From Collinsella sp. (GTDB lineage Bacteria > Actinomycetota > Coriobacteriia > Coriobacteriales > Coriobacteriaceae), in NCBI GenBank assembly GCA_018368345.1, contig JAGZEK010000015.1:1-51691 (forward strand): 51,691 bases of DNA, written 5' to 3'. Within the stretch, counting starts at the first letter, position 1; every line of letters begins with the position of its first letter. The position numbers and the translations under genes were made by a program. Shown in pieces: positions 39,625 to 47,647 of the stretch. Below the pieces are notes generated by a model. It did no database searches, had not been told where the DNA came from, and was given only the letters and a program-made list of their open reading frames with translations.

Positions 39625-40856
39625 CTAGACTTCGTATTTCGCTTTGATATTCCTTGAGAATGAACCGTAATCTTCGTAGAGTTCGTCTCTGCTTTCATCT
39701 TCGGCGCGGTTCATGCGTTCAAGGAGTTTGTCCTTTGGGGACTCTTTTGTAATTTCTGACCTGCTGTCGGGTATTGCGGGTTGCAAGAATAATTCCAGGG
39801 CGTGGACGTCTTTGAGAACGTAACCCGTCGAACGACCCGCTCCTGTTTTCTCGATTGCGCTGCAACCAACAAGCTGACTGAGGGTTCGCTTAATGGTTAC
39901 CTCGCTGATATCGGGGCAGTTGGACTGGATGTCGGATTTCTTGATGACGCCGGGTCTCTGCTGAAATAGAGCAGCTATACGTGCTTGCTTCGGCATGGGG
40001 TGAGTGCCAGATTCGATCTGGGTGTGCTGCTCGAGCTGTCGGTAGGCCGCCAGGATAGTTCCGAGCATAAAACGAATAAAGGGCACTTCGGTGTTTTGAT
40101 TTTCATTCCATCCAGTGGAGCTTGCAGCGAGAGCGTTGTAGTAAAGCGCTTTGTTGTCTTCAATAAGTCGTTCGATGCTGATGTAACGCGCAACGTCGTA
40201 TCCAGTCTTTTCGAGCAGCAGCGTTGTAAGGAGCCGGCTCATCCTGCCATTGCCATCGTTGAAGGGATGAATGCTAACAAAATCGAAGATAAAGCGGAGC
40301 GATATAAGGAGGGGATCGCAAACTTGGCGAGATAAGGCGTCGTTGAGGGACCGACAGGCTTCTTCGATAAGTCCCGGGGTTGCTAGAGCTGAAGGGGGCC
40401 TAAAGCGCACAATCGATTACCTTGATCGTCAATGGAGACGATTTCGTTATCGCTATCCTTCCAATGGCCTCCATACGAGATTGCCGTGTGCGCCATGAGG
40501 TCACGATGCAACTGCAGAATGACCGATGGCGTTACGGGAATGGAATCGTGCTGTTCGTGAATAAGCGACAGCACATCTCGGTATCCAGCGATTTCTTCCT
40601 CTGCGCGGGAGCTTGGCTTGGCGGAATACGCCATGATTGCTTTGAGTCTTTTTTGGGTGGTAACAATTCCTTCAAGTCCGTTGGAGGATTGGGTGCTTTG
40701 GATCTTAGCTTCCTCCATAAGGGACGATAGGAGTTCGGGTTTGACTTGACTCAGAACAAGCTGTCGGCCTTTATGCTCGCGTATCGAGAGGAGGAGGTTG
40801 GTGATTGGAGTTGCTTCGAGTTCCGCTGGGACTGTGGCGTAATCGAACTGGCGCAT
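39625..40856 (-). pseudogene. Frameshifted class II Fic protein gene
   Basis: Two overlapping minus-strand frames make one Fic protein. The N-part (40383-40856, 157 residues) carries SSNGLEG, an N-terminal autoinhibitory motif of the [S/T]xxxE[G/N] type. The C-part (39625-40410) carries the catalytic HPFNDGNGR and a winged-helix C-terminus. The frame changes near 40408-40418, where the N-part runs ...DDQGNR then off frame to a stop, and the C-part continues IVRFRPPSALATP. One missing base would explain it. A GTG at 40410 could allow reinitiation. An AAAGGAG precedes the first ATG. Fic enzymes add AMP to target proteins. Confidence 0.8.
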
Positions 40857-40864
40857 GTGGCTCC

Positions 40865-40939
40865 TTTCGGTATCACGAACATACTTTCGATATCATAATA
40901 CCATTAAATGATACCGAAAGTATGTTCGTGATACCGAAA
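40865..40939. promoter_or_regulatory. Long inverted repeat at the fic promoter
   Basis: Two 32-base arms (40865-40896 and 40908-40939) match at 31 of 32 positions, with an 11-base spacer. Each arm contains CGGTATCACGAACATAC and a second GATA(C/T)C-like half. The left arm ends at the fic ribosome binding site, so a protein bound here would block fic expression. The winged-helix end of Fic is a candidate binder. Confidence 0.7.
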
Positions 40940-40995
40940 ACAAGATAAGAGGCGCGCTTCACAGCTGCTTGGAAAGCGCGGATTTGACTATCCAA

Positions 40996-41220
40996 TTGTC
41001 TCAATCAGTAACGGTTGGGATCGAAAAACTCGGCTAGATGTTACAGATTGAGATTAAAGGGATTGACCTGTGGCGTTTGTCTCGATCTGTAACAGTTAGA
41101 CGGTTAAAAGTGGGCTACGTGTTACAGATTGAGATCTTTCAGCCCTGGTCGCCCGTTCGTCTAAATCTGTAACAGTTAGGATTGAAAATCCCTGCTAGAT
41201 GTTACAGATCGAGACAAACG
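40996..41220. repeat. Three tandem hairpin repeats (TCTGTAACAG/TGTTACAGA family)
   Basis: Three units of about 55-65 bases (about 40996-41054, 41074-41136, 41157-41220) each pair CTCGATCTGTAACAGTTAG-like and GCTAGATGTTACAGATCGAG-like arms around a variable loop (GGATTGAAAATCCC in the third). Two more units are at 45888-46030, on the other side of the first lactose module. They sit 3' of lacG. This and the fic palindrome fill the gap 40857-41308. Confidence 0.8.
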
Positions 41221-41308
41221 GCCTGCTCGAGCTCACCAAAAACAAAAAGGCCGCATGCGAACCCGCGGAGGGATTCGCATGCGGCCGACAGGGGGTATGC
41301 GGCGGAAA

Positions 41309-42730
41309 CTAGGCCATGAGCAGGCCAGTCTCTGCGACGTTCTTGTACCAGTAGGCGCTCGCCTTGGGGTAGCGCTTCTGGGTCTCAAAGTCGATGTAGA
41401 ACAGGCCGTAACGTTTGTTATAGCCGTTGGTCCAGGAGAACTGGTCCTGCAGCGACCACACAAAGTAGCCGTCGACGTTTACGCCGCCGTCGATTGCCTT
41501 GAGGATCCACGCGAGATGCTGGCGCATATAGTCGATGCGAGGGGCGTCGTCGATAAAGCCGTCCTCGAAGTCGTCCTTATAGCCCATGCCGTTCTCGGTG
41601 ATGTAGATCTTCTTGTAGTTGGGGTAATCGTTCTTAATGCGGAGCAGCAGGTCGTAGAGGCCCTCGGGATAGATGATCCAGTCCCAATCGGTGGTGGGAA
41701 CGCCTTCGCGCACGCATGCCTCGCCAACGCCCTTGAGGAACCAGCGCGAGGAGCCCTTGTCGCCAGTGCCATTGTGGTTGATGTCGTTTTCGCCCTCGGC
41801 GGCACGCAGGAACTGGCACTTGTAGGTGTTGACGCCCAGGCAATCGTTATAGGGGAGCGCGGCGGTCAGCGCGGCGATGTCCTCGTCGCGGACGTCGAGC
41901 TCGCCGCCGGCGATATGGGCCAGCTTGGTCGCAGCCTCCATGGTGTCGGCTGCATAGTGGCCGCGGAAGGTGGCGTCGAGTACCCAGCGGTTGTTGATGA
42001 CGTCGGCCATGCGAGCTGCCTCGCAGTCGGCGGCATTGTTGGGGTCGAGGGGATACTTGGGCTCCAGGTTCTGGACAATGCCGATCTCGCCCTCAAAGCC
42101 GCCCTCATGGAAGGCGACGACGGCCTTGGCGTGGGCCACCATCATGTTGTGCATGAGCTGGAAGGCCTTGTCCAGGCGATACTTCTCGCCGTGCGGCCAG
42201 TTGCCGACGATAAAGCTGCCCTCGGCGGTTGCGGGAATCTCGTTAAAGGTAAACCAGTGCTTGACCTCGGTGAATTCGGCAAAGCAGAACTTGGCGTACT
42301 CGACGAAGGCATCGATGGTCGTGCGCGTCAGGAAGCCCTCGCCGCCGTCCTGATAAAAGGCCTCGGGCGTATCGAAGTGATCGAGCGTGACATAGGGGAT
42401 AACGCCGGCCTTGTTGCAGGTGGCAAAGAGCTCGTGATAGAAGGCAACACCCTCGGGATTAACCTCGCCGGTGCCGTTGGGGAAGATGCGGCTCCAGGCG
42501 ATAGAGACACGGATACCGTTGATGCCAAAGTGCTGGCACAGGTCGATATCGACTGGGTACTTGTTGTAGAAATCGCTTGCGGGGTCGGGAGAGAAGCGAC
42601 CCTGTGCTGCCAGGAAATCGTCCCAGGGCACTTTGCCCTTGCCGTGCGTACGGGTTTCGCCCTCAACCTGGTAAGCAGCGGTGGCGCCGCCAAACACAAA
42701 GCCGTCGGGGAACTGCATGGGGTTGGTCAT
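41309..42730 (-). CDS. lacG: 6-phospho-beta-galactosidase (GH1), copy 1
   Basis: A 473-residue family 1 glycoside hydrolase that cleaves lactose-6-phosphate into glucose and galactose-6-phosphate. The acid/base Glu164 is in WFTFNEIPA and the nucleophile Glu379 in IYITENGMGYKD. The overall sequence (FVFGGATAAYQVEGETRTHG, IRVSIAWSRIFPNG, NGYNKRYGLFYIDFETQKRY) follows lactococcal LacG closely, including the phosphate-binding C-terminal region. It is downstream of lacE copy 1 by 75 bases, in the same operon. Cellobiose-6-phosphate as an alternative substrate is less likely. Confidence 0.9.
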   Translation of the reverse strand: MTNPMQFPDGFVFGGATAAYQVEGETRTHGKGKVPWDDFLAAQGRFSPDPASDFYNKYPVDIDLCQHFGINGIRVSIAWSRIFPNGTGEVNPEGVAFYHELFATCNKAGVIPYVTLDHFDTPEAFYQDGGEGFLTRTTIDAFVEYAKFCFAEFTEVKHWFTFNEIPATAEGSFIVGNWPHGEKYRLDKAFQLMHNMMVAHAKAVVAFHEGGFEGEIGIVQNLEPKYPLDPNNAADCEAARMADVINNRWVLDATFRGHYAADTMEAATKLAHIAGGELDVRDEDIAALTAALPYNDCLGVNTYKCQFLRAAEGENDINHNGTGDKGSSRWFLKGVGEACVREGVPTTDWDWIIYPEGLYDLLLRIKNDYPNYKKIYITENGMGYKDDFEDGFIDDAPRIDYMRQHLAWILKAIDGGVNVDGYFVWSLQDQFSWTNGYNKRYGLFYIDFETQKRYPKASAYWYKNVAETGLLMA

Positions 42731-42764
42731 GAGTCATTCTTTCTGTGAGATGCGAATAGGGAGA

Positions 42765-42790
42765 GGTGCCCGAACGGGGATTCAGGCACC
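42765..42790 (-). promoter_or_regulatory. Intercistronic hairpin between lacE1 and lacG1
   Basis: GGTGCC/GGCACC with a 14-base loop lies in the 75-base gap. It has no T run, so it may be a processing or partial-termination site that sets lacG relative to lacE. Confidence 0.4.
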
Positions 42791-42805
42791 AACAGAGGGA
42801 GGAAA

Positions 42806-44584
42806 CTAGTCGAGGTTCTCGCGGAGCCACTTGATGGCGCCGGCGGGGTCGCGGGTAAGGTCGATGTATTCCTTGCCACGCGGGGCGAGCAGCTTAATAC
42901 CCAGACGGTCGGTGTCGGCCTTCATGTCGTTGTAGTAGCTACGGACCTGCGGGGCAAGCACGATGACGTCGTACTGGTCCATGATGGCGGTGTGCTGACC
43001 ATAAGCACCTGCAGAGGAGGCGATGTTCTCGCCGGTCTGTGCGGCGCCTTCCTTAATGGCGTTGGCGAGCATGGCGGAGGTGCCGGCGCCAGCGCACAGG
43101 ACGAGGACCTTCAGACCGTCGACATCCTTCTTAGCGGATGCGTCGGCGGCGGGCTCGGGCTGATCGGCGACAGGCTTGCTGTCGGCGGCGGCAACGGTCG
43201 TCTCGACGGAAGCGGTAGCCTGCTCGACAGCGGACGCAGGGGCGTTGGCGGCGATGGCAGCGACACTATCGGACTCGAGACCCAGCTCGGCGGCGCGCTC
43301 GGCCTCCTGGTCGCAGAGCAGCTTATCGTATGCCTTCAAGAACGGCAGGTAGATGATGGCGTCCAGCAAGATGATGATCGCGACAAATACTAGGGCAATA
43401 AGCTGGAAGTTCGTGGTGATGAAGATGCCGATGGGGGCAGGGGTAGCCCAAGGCACCACGAAGGAGAAGCCGTTCATGCCCACGTTGTCGATAAAGAACT
43501 TGGCAACACTCACGTTGACGCAGCCGGCGGCAACAAAGGGGATGAGCATGTAGGGGTTAAGGATCATCGGCGCGCCAAAGAGCAGCGGCTCGTTGACAGC
43601 AAAGGCAACAGGAACAATCGAGGCCTTACCGACGGCCTTGAGCTGCTTGGACTTCATAAAGAGAATCAGCAGAAGCGGCACGATGAACGTGGCGCCGGTG
43701 CCGCCGAACTCACCCACGAGCGACATGTTAAAGGTGAGGGAATGGGCGGGGTGGCCGCCTGCCAGCAGAACCTGCAGGTTCTCGGCCTGGTTGGCAAGAC
43801 GGATGGGGTCGATGCCCGGCTGGACGATCGAGGGGCCGTGGACGCCGATGAACCAGAAGAACGCGGTGGCCGCCTGGATAAGGATAAGGCCAGGATAGGT
43901 TTCTGCAGCGGTAAAGAGCGGGGAGAGCAGTTTGATAAGCAGCTCGGAGAACGGAACGCCCATGAGGTTGCGCACGACGACATCGATGATGCCGCAGATG
44001 ATGACGGCGCCGCCGAAGGGGATGATGTCGCGGAAGTTCTGAGCGATGGCGCCCGGGACCTCCTTGGGCAGCTTAATGGTCAGATCGCGCGAGACGCAGA
44101 ATTTGTAGACCCACACGGTAATGAACGCGGCGATATAGGCCGAGAACAGGCCGCGCGTGCCCATGCTGGTGCAATCGAAGACCGAAAGTTCGGAGCCGTT
44201 GAACTTGGTGGTGAACTGCGTGACTGCGAGCAGCAGCATGCTGCACTGGGCGGCCACCATGGTGGAACCGTCGTTGAGCACTTTGCCGGCGGGCATACGA
44301 CGGTTCATGGATGCCGTGAAGTTCTTGGCAGTGGTGCCGGCAACCATGATGCCCATGACGCCCATGGTGAAGTTGTAGAGCTTGTTGCACCAGTCGATGA
44401 GCGGCTGGGGCAGCGTGATGCCGACTACGCCGGGAAGGGTGGCAATGAGCAGAAAGATCGAAGAGGTGAGGACAATGGGCATGCACCCAAGGAATCCGTC
44501 CTTGATGGCCTGGAGGTATATGTTCCTCGAGATCTTCTCAAAGAACGGCTGATGCTTTTCGAGCATTTTTACGATGGCGTCCAT
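42806..44584 (-). CDS. lacE: Lactose-type PTS EIICB component, copy 1
   Basis: A 592-residue fused membrane permease (EIIC, about 1-420) and cytosolic EIIB domain (about 485-592) joined by an Ala/Pro/Asp-rich linker. The N-terminus (LEKHQPFFEKISRNIYLQAI), FFWFIGVHGPSIVQPGI and the PLLFGAPMILNP loop match LacE. The EIIB phosphorylation site is Cys497 in VLVLCAGAGTSAM. It transports lactose or a related beta-galactoside while phosphorylating it. AAAGGAG precedes the ATG. It is divergent from its LacI regulator. Confidence 0.92.
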   Translation of the reverse strand: MDAIVKMLEKHQPFFEKISRNIYLQAIKDGFLGCMPIVLTSSIFLLIATLPGVVGITLPQPLIDWCNKLYNFTMGVMGIMVAGTTAKNFTASMNRRMPAGKVLNDGSTMVAAQCSMLLLAVTQFTTKFNGSELSVFDCTSMGTRGLFSAYIAAFITVWVYKFCVSRDLTIKLPKEVPGAIAQNFRDIIPFGGAVIICGIIDVVVRNLMGVPFSELLIKLLSPLFTAAETYPGLILIQAATAFFWFIGVHGPSIVQPGIDPIRLANQAENLQVLLAGGHPAHSLTFNMSLVGEFGGTGATFIVPLLLILFMKSKQLKAVGKASIVPVAFAVNEPLLFGAPMILNPYMLIPFVAAGCVNVSVAKFFIDNVGMNGFSFVVPWATPAPIGIFITTNFQLIALVFVAIIILLDAIIYLPFLKAYDKLLCDQEAERAAELGLESDSVAAIAANAPASAVEQATASVETTVAAADSKPVADQPEPAADASAKKDVDGLKVLVLCAGAGTSAMLANAIKEGAAQTGENIASSAGAYGQHTAIMDQYDVIVLAPQVRSYYNDMKADTDRLGIKLLAPRGKEYIDLTRDPAGAIKWLRENLD

Positions 44585-44685
44585 AGAGCTCCTTTACTAC
44601 TTGATGCGCGATGCATGTGGATGGAACTGGTCGTCGATGGATGGTCAGGACTGCCCGGAAGCCTACCTGCTTAAGGAAGGCATTG

Positions 44686-44709
44686 CGAAATGACAACGTT
44701 GTCATTTCG
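44686..44709. promoter_or_regulatory. 24-bp perfect palindromic operator, lacE1/lacI1
   Basis: A perfect 24-base palindrome centred on AACGTT, of the form GAAATG-N10-CATTTC, lies in the divergent promoter region. A second half-site (TGACAACGT, 44714-44722) follows. Such sites suit a LacI dimer. Confidence 0.75.
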
Positions 44710-44775
44710 TTAATGACAACGTAAGACATTTTTGGAAGAGCAACAAGGATATACGGGTGAGTGGTCGATATTGTC

Positions 44776-44797
44776 CGGTAAACGGTTGATTTATCAG
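44776..44797. promoter_or_regulatory. Dyad motif site C (CGGTAAACGGT family)
   Basis: CGGTAAACGGTTGATTTATC resembles site B at 24917. It lies 84 bases before the lacI1 start. Confidence 0.5.
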
Positions 44798-44859
44798 TCA
44801 GGCAGGTAGTGTATGCTAGAACGCAAAAAGCAAGCGATGCAAAACCGACTGGAGAAGCA

Positions 44860-45870
44860 GTGGCAACGATGGACAAGAAAAATGTCTCGATGAACGATGT
44901 GGCGATTGCCGCGGGCGTTTCTCTCAAGACGGTGTCGCGCGTGATCAACGAGCCCGATAGCGTGCGAGAGTCGACACGCGATAAGGTCCATGCGGCCATG
45001 GAGGCGCTCGGGTTCCGGGCGAACTTTGCCGCGCGTTCGCTCAAGTTGGGCCGTTACGGGTGCATCGGCGTGGTGATGTTCCACTTGTCGGGCGGTGCCG
45101 TGGACATGATTGACGGTATCGCCGATGCCGCCGAAGAGCGAGGCTTTGCTCTCACGATGATCAAAAAGCGGGCGAGGGAGAAGATGACCCTTGCCGAAGC
45201 GGCGCGTAGGATGTCGCAGCTTCCCGTCGACGGCATGATTTTCAACCTGCGCCAGATGGTCGATGACTTTGATACCTTTGAGGCGCCGAAAGACCTCAAG
45301 ACGGTGATTATCACACCGATGGAGCATCCTACCTGCTCCACCGTCAGTGACGACCAAGAGGGCGGCGCGCGCATGGCGTGCGAGTACTTCTTGGATCATG
45401 GTCACAAGAACGTGTATTTCGTTTCGGGTAAGAAAGAGTCGCTGTCGAGCCAGTGCCGTATGAAAGGTTGGCGTGCGGCACTCGAGGCACGTGGCATTGA
45501 GCCGCCCGAGCCTCTGCAAGGCGATTGGAATGCGGATAGTGGCTACGCCGCGGGCCTTGTGCTTGCCGATAAAGCCGATTGCACGGCGGTCCTCGCTGCT
45601 AACGACTGCATGGCAAACGGCGTGATGATGGCTCTACGTGACAAAGGGCTCAATGTGCCCGACGACGTGTCCGTGATCGGCTTCGACGATGAGCTCTACA
45701 AGACGATTCCCAACTCGATTCTGACGTCGGTGAAGTTTCGCCACCGCGAACTGGGCATCCGCGCACTCAACGAGGTTGTTGCGGGCTTGGAAGCCCCGAG
45801 TTCCAGAAGCCGTACGCTCGTCTCGGGTGTGTTGGTCGAGCGTTCCAGCGTAAAGGACCTGCGGGCGTAG
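44860..45870 (+). CDS. LacI-family regulator, copy 1
   Basis: A 336-residue LacI/GalR-type repressor. The helix-turn-helix contains MNDVAIAAGVSLKTVSRVIN, and the hinge includes NFAARSLKLGR. The periplasmic-binding-like effector domain follows, with VFHLSGGAVD-type and DDVSVIGFDDE motifs. GTG at 44860 has GGAG five bases upstream; the ATG at 44869 is 14 bases from it and less likely. Divergent from lacE1, with a palindromic operator between, it is the likely regulator of module 1. The effector is probably a galactoside or sugar phosphate (inference). Confidence 0.88.
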   Translation: MATMDKKNVSMNDVAIAAGVSLKTVSRVINEPDSVRESTRDKVHAAMEALGFRANFAARSLKLGRYGCIGVVMFHLSGGAVDMIDGIADAAEERGFALTMIKKRAREKMTLAEAARRMSQLPVDGMIFNLRQMVDDFDTFEAPKDLKTVIITPMEHPTCSTVSDDQEGGARMACEYFLDHGHKNVYFVSGKKESLSSQCRMKGWRAALEARGIEPPEPLQGDWNADSGYAAGLVLADKADCTAVLAANDCMANGVMMALRDKGLNVPDDVSVIGFDDELYKTIPNSILTSVKFRHRELGIRALNEVVAGLEAPSSRSRTLVSGVLVERSSVKDLRA

Positions 45871-45887
45871 ACGTGCTCGGCTCGTTC

Positions 45888-46030
45888 ATCTTAATCTGTA
45901 ACAGCTAGGACCGAAAATCCCTGCTAGATGTTACAGATCGAGATTTTTCGGCTCGGCCTATTCCGTTTGTCTCGATCTGTAACAGTTAAGGGTGAAATAA
46001 CCAGCTAGATGTTACAGATTGAGACAAACG
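45888..46030. repeat. Two tandem hairpin repeats (same family as 40996-41220)
   Basis: Two units (about 45888-45945 and 45964-46030) with ATCTGTAACAG and TGTTACAGAT arms lie between converging lacI1 and lacG2. The third unit at 41157 and the first here share GAAAATCCCTGCTAGATG. Confidence 0.8.
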
Positions 46031-46137
46031 TGCGGCACGGTCCGCCCAAAAAAGGCCGGGGGCGGCGCGCCGTGTGACGTGCCGCCCCCGGCTGAGAAAT
46101 GGGGACAGGTTGTGTGAGCGGGCAACCCCGCCAGCCA

Positions 46138-47577
46138 CTAGTCCAGACGACGGGTCTGCGCCACGTGCTTGTACCAGTAGGCGCTTGCCTTGGGCGTGCG
46201 CTTCTGGGTTTCAAAGTCAACGTAGAAGAAGCCGTAACGCTTGTTGTAGCCATTGGTCCAGGAGAACTGATCCTGCAGGCTCCACAGGAAGTAGCCGCCC
46301 ACGTTGACGCCCACCTCCATGGCTTTGAGCAACCAGCGCAGGTGCTGCTCGATGTAGCCGATGCGCGGCTGGTCGTCCACAAAACCGTCCTTGTAGGGGT
46401 CCTTGTAGCCCATGCCGTTTTCGGTGATGAAGATCTGCTTGTAGTTGGGGTAGCGCTGCTTAATGTAGACGAGCAGATCGAACAGGCCCTCGGGATAGAT
46501 GATCCAGTCCCAGTCGGTGGTGGGGACGCCGGGCTTGTTCACATGCTCGCCAATGCCCTTAACGCGCCAGCGGCCGGTGCCTTTCTCGCCCGTACCGTTG
46601 TGGTGCAGGTCGTTCTCGCCGTCGTAGGCCTTCAAGAAGCGGCACTGATAGTTGTTAACGCCCAGGTAGTCGTTGTAGAGCGCTGCCTCGCGCATGATTT
46701 CCAGATCCTCGTCTAGGATCTGGATGGTGCCGCCCGAGACGGCAGCCAGGCGGTTGGCGCACTCGAGGGTGTCGGGCGCGTAGTCGCCGCGGAAGGTGGC
46801 GTCGAGCAAAAACTGGTTTTGCAGCACGTGCTCGTTGTTGGCGGCTTTGATGTCGGCGGGGTCGTTTTCGTTGAGCGGGTACTTGAACTCCAACGACTGA
46901 ATGACGCCGATTTTGCCCTTAAAGCCGCCGTTGTGGAAGGCCAGCACTGCCTTGGCGTGGGCGAGCATCATGTTGTGCTCGCACTGGAAGGCCTCGGCAA
47001 GATGCGCCTTGACGCCACCGGGGAAGGTGCCCTCGATGTAGGTGTTGGAGGCATCGGCCCAGATCTCGTTAAAGGTGAACCAGTAGGTCACCTGGTCGGC
47101 GTACTCCTTAAAGCAGAAGGTGGCAAAGTCCACAAAGGCATCGATGGTCTCGCGGTTGAGGAAGTCGCCCTTCTCAAAGAGGGGAAGCGGCGTATCGAAG
47201 TGGTGCAGCGTGACAAACGGCTCAACGTGGTGCTTATGGCACTCGGCGAAGAGGTCGTGGTAGAACTGGACACCCTCGGGGTTGATTTCGCCGGTGCCGT
47301 TGGGGAAGATGCGGCTCCAGGCAATGGAGAGGCGAATGCCGTTGATACCGAACTCCTCGCACAGCTCCAAGTCGACGGGGTACTGGTTATAGAAGTCCGA
47401 AGCGGGATCGGGGGAAAAGCGCCCCTGGGCCTCCAGGAAGTCGTCCCAGGCAACCTTGCCCTTACCGTGGGTGCGGGTCTCGCCCTCTACCTGGTAGGCA
47501 GCAGTGGCGCCGCCAAAGACAAAGTTCTCGGGAAACTGCGCGGGCGGGTTGGTGACGCTGGCAGGGTTAACGGACAT
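46138..47577 (-). CDS. lacG: 6-phospho-beta-galactosidase (GH1), copy 2
   Basis: A 479-residue paralogue of the enzyme at 41309-42730. The acid/base Glu171 is in WFTFNEIWA and the nucleophile Glu386 in IFITENGMGYKD. FVTLHHFDTPLPLF and HNGTGEKGTGRW match lactococcal LacG even more closely than copy 1. The N-terminus is a few residues longer (MSVNPASVTN). It is 70 bases downstream of lacE copy 2. No strong ribosome binding site precedes the ATG, so it may depend on coupling to lacE. The two copies may prefer different beta-galactosides. Confidence 0.9.
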   Translation of the reverse strand: MSVNPASVTNPPAQFPENFVFGGATAAYQVEGETRTHGKGKVAWDDFLEAQGRFSPDPASDFYNQYPVDLELCEEFGINGIRLSIAWSRIFPNGTGEINPEGVQFYHDLFAECHKHHVEPFVTLHHFDTPLPLFEKGDFLNRETIDAFVDFATFCFKEYADQVTYWFTFNEIWADASNTYIEGTFPGGVKAHLAEAFQCEHNMMLAHAKAVLAFHNGGFKGKIGVIQSLEFKYPLNENDPADIKAANNEHVLQNQFLLDATFRGDYAPDTLECANRLAAVSGGTIQILDEDLEIMREAALYNDYLGVNNYQCRFLKAYDGENDLHHNGTGEKGTGRWRVKGIGEHVNKPGVPTTDWDWIIYPEGLFDLLVYIKQRYPNYKQIFITENGMGYKDPYKDGFVDDQPRIGYIEQHLRWLLKAMEVGVNVGGYFLWSLQDQFSWTNGYNKRYGFFYVDFETQKRTPKASAYWYKHVAQTRRLD

Positions 47578-47604
47578 GATGAAATATCCAATCGTCTAAA
47601 TCGA

Positions 47605-47638
47605 AGGGCCAGCCGGCTGTTGATGGTCGACTGGCCCT
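47605..47638 (-). promoter_or_regulatory. Intercistronic hairpin between lacE2 and lacG2
   Basis: Arms AGGGCCAG and CTGGCCCT with an 18-base loop, in the same position as the hairpin in module 1 but with unrelated sequence. Confidence 0.4.
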
Positions 47639-47647
47639 GGGTGTTAC

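Noticed and set aside
40383..40418. Programmed frameshift in fic
   Set aside because: No slippery heptamer is visible at the junction (CGATTGTGCGC), so mutation or sequence error is simpler.
40996..41220. Possible CRISPR array
   Set aside because: Units are whole hairpins with variable loops, irregular spacing and only three copies; there are no unique spacers of constant length and no cas genes.
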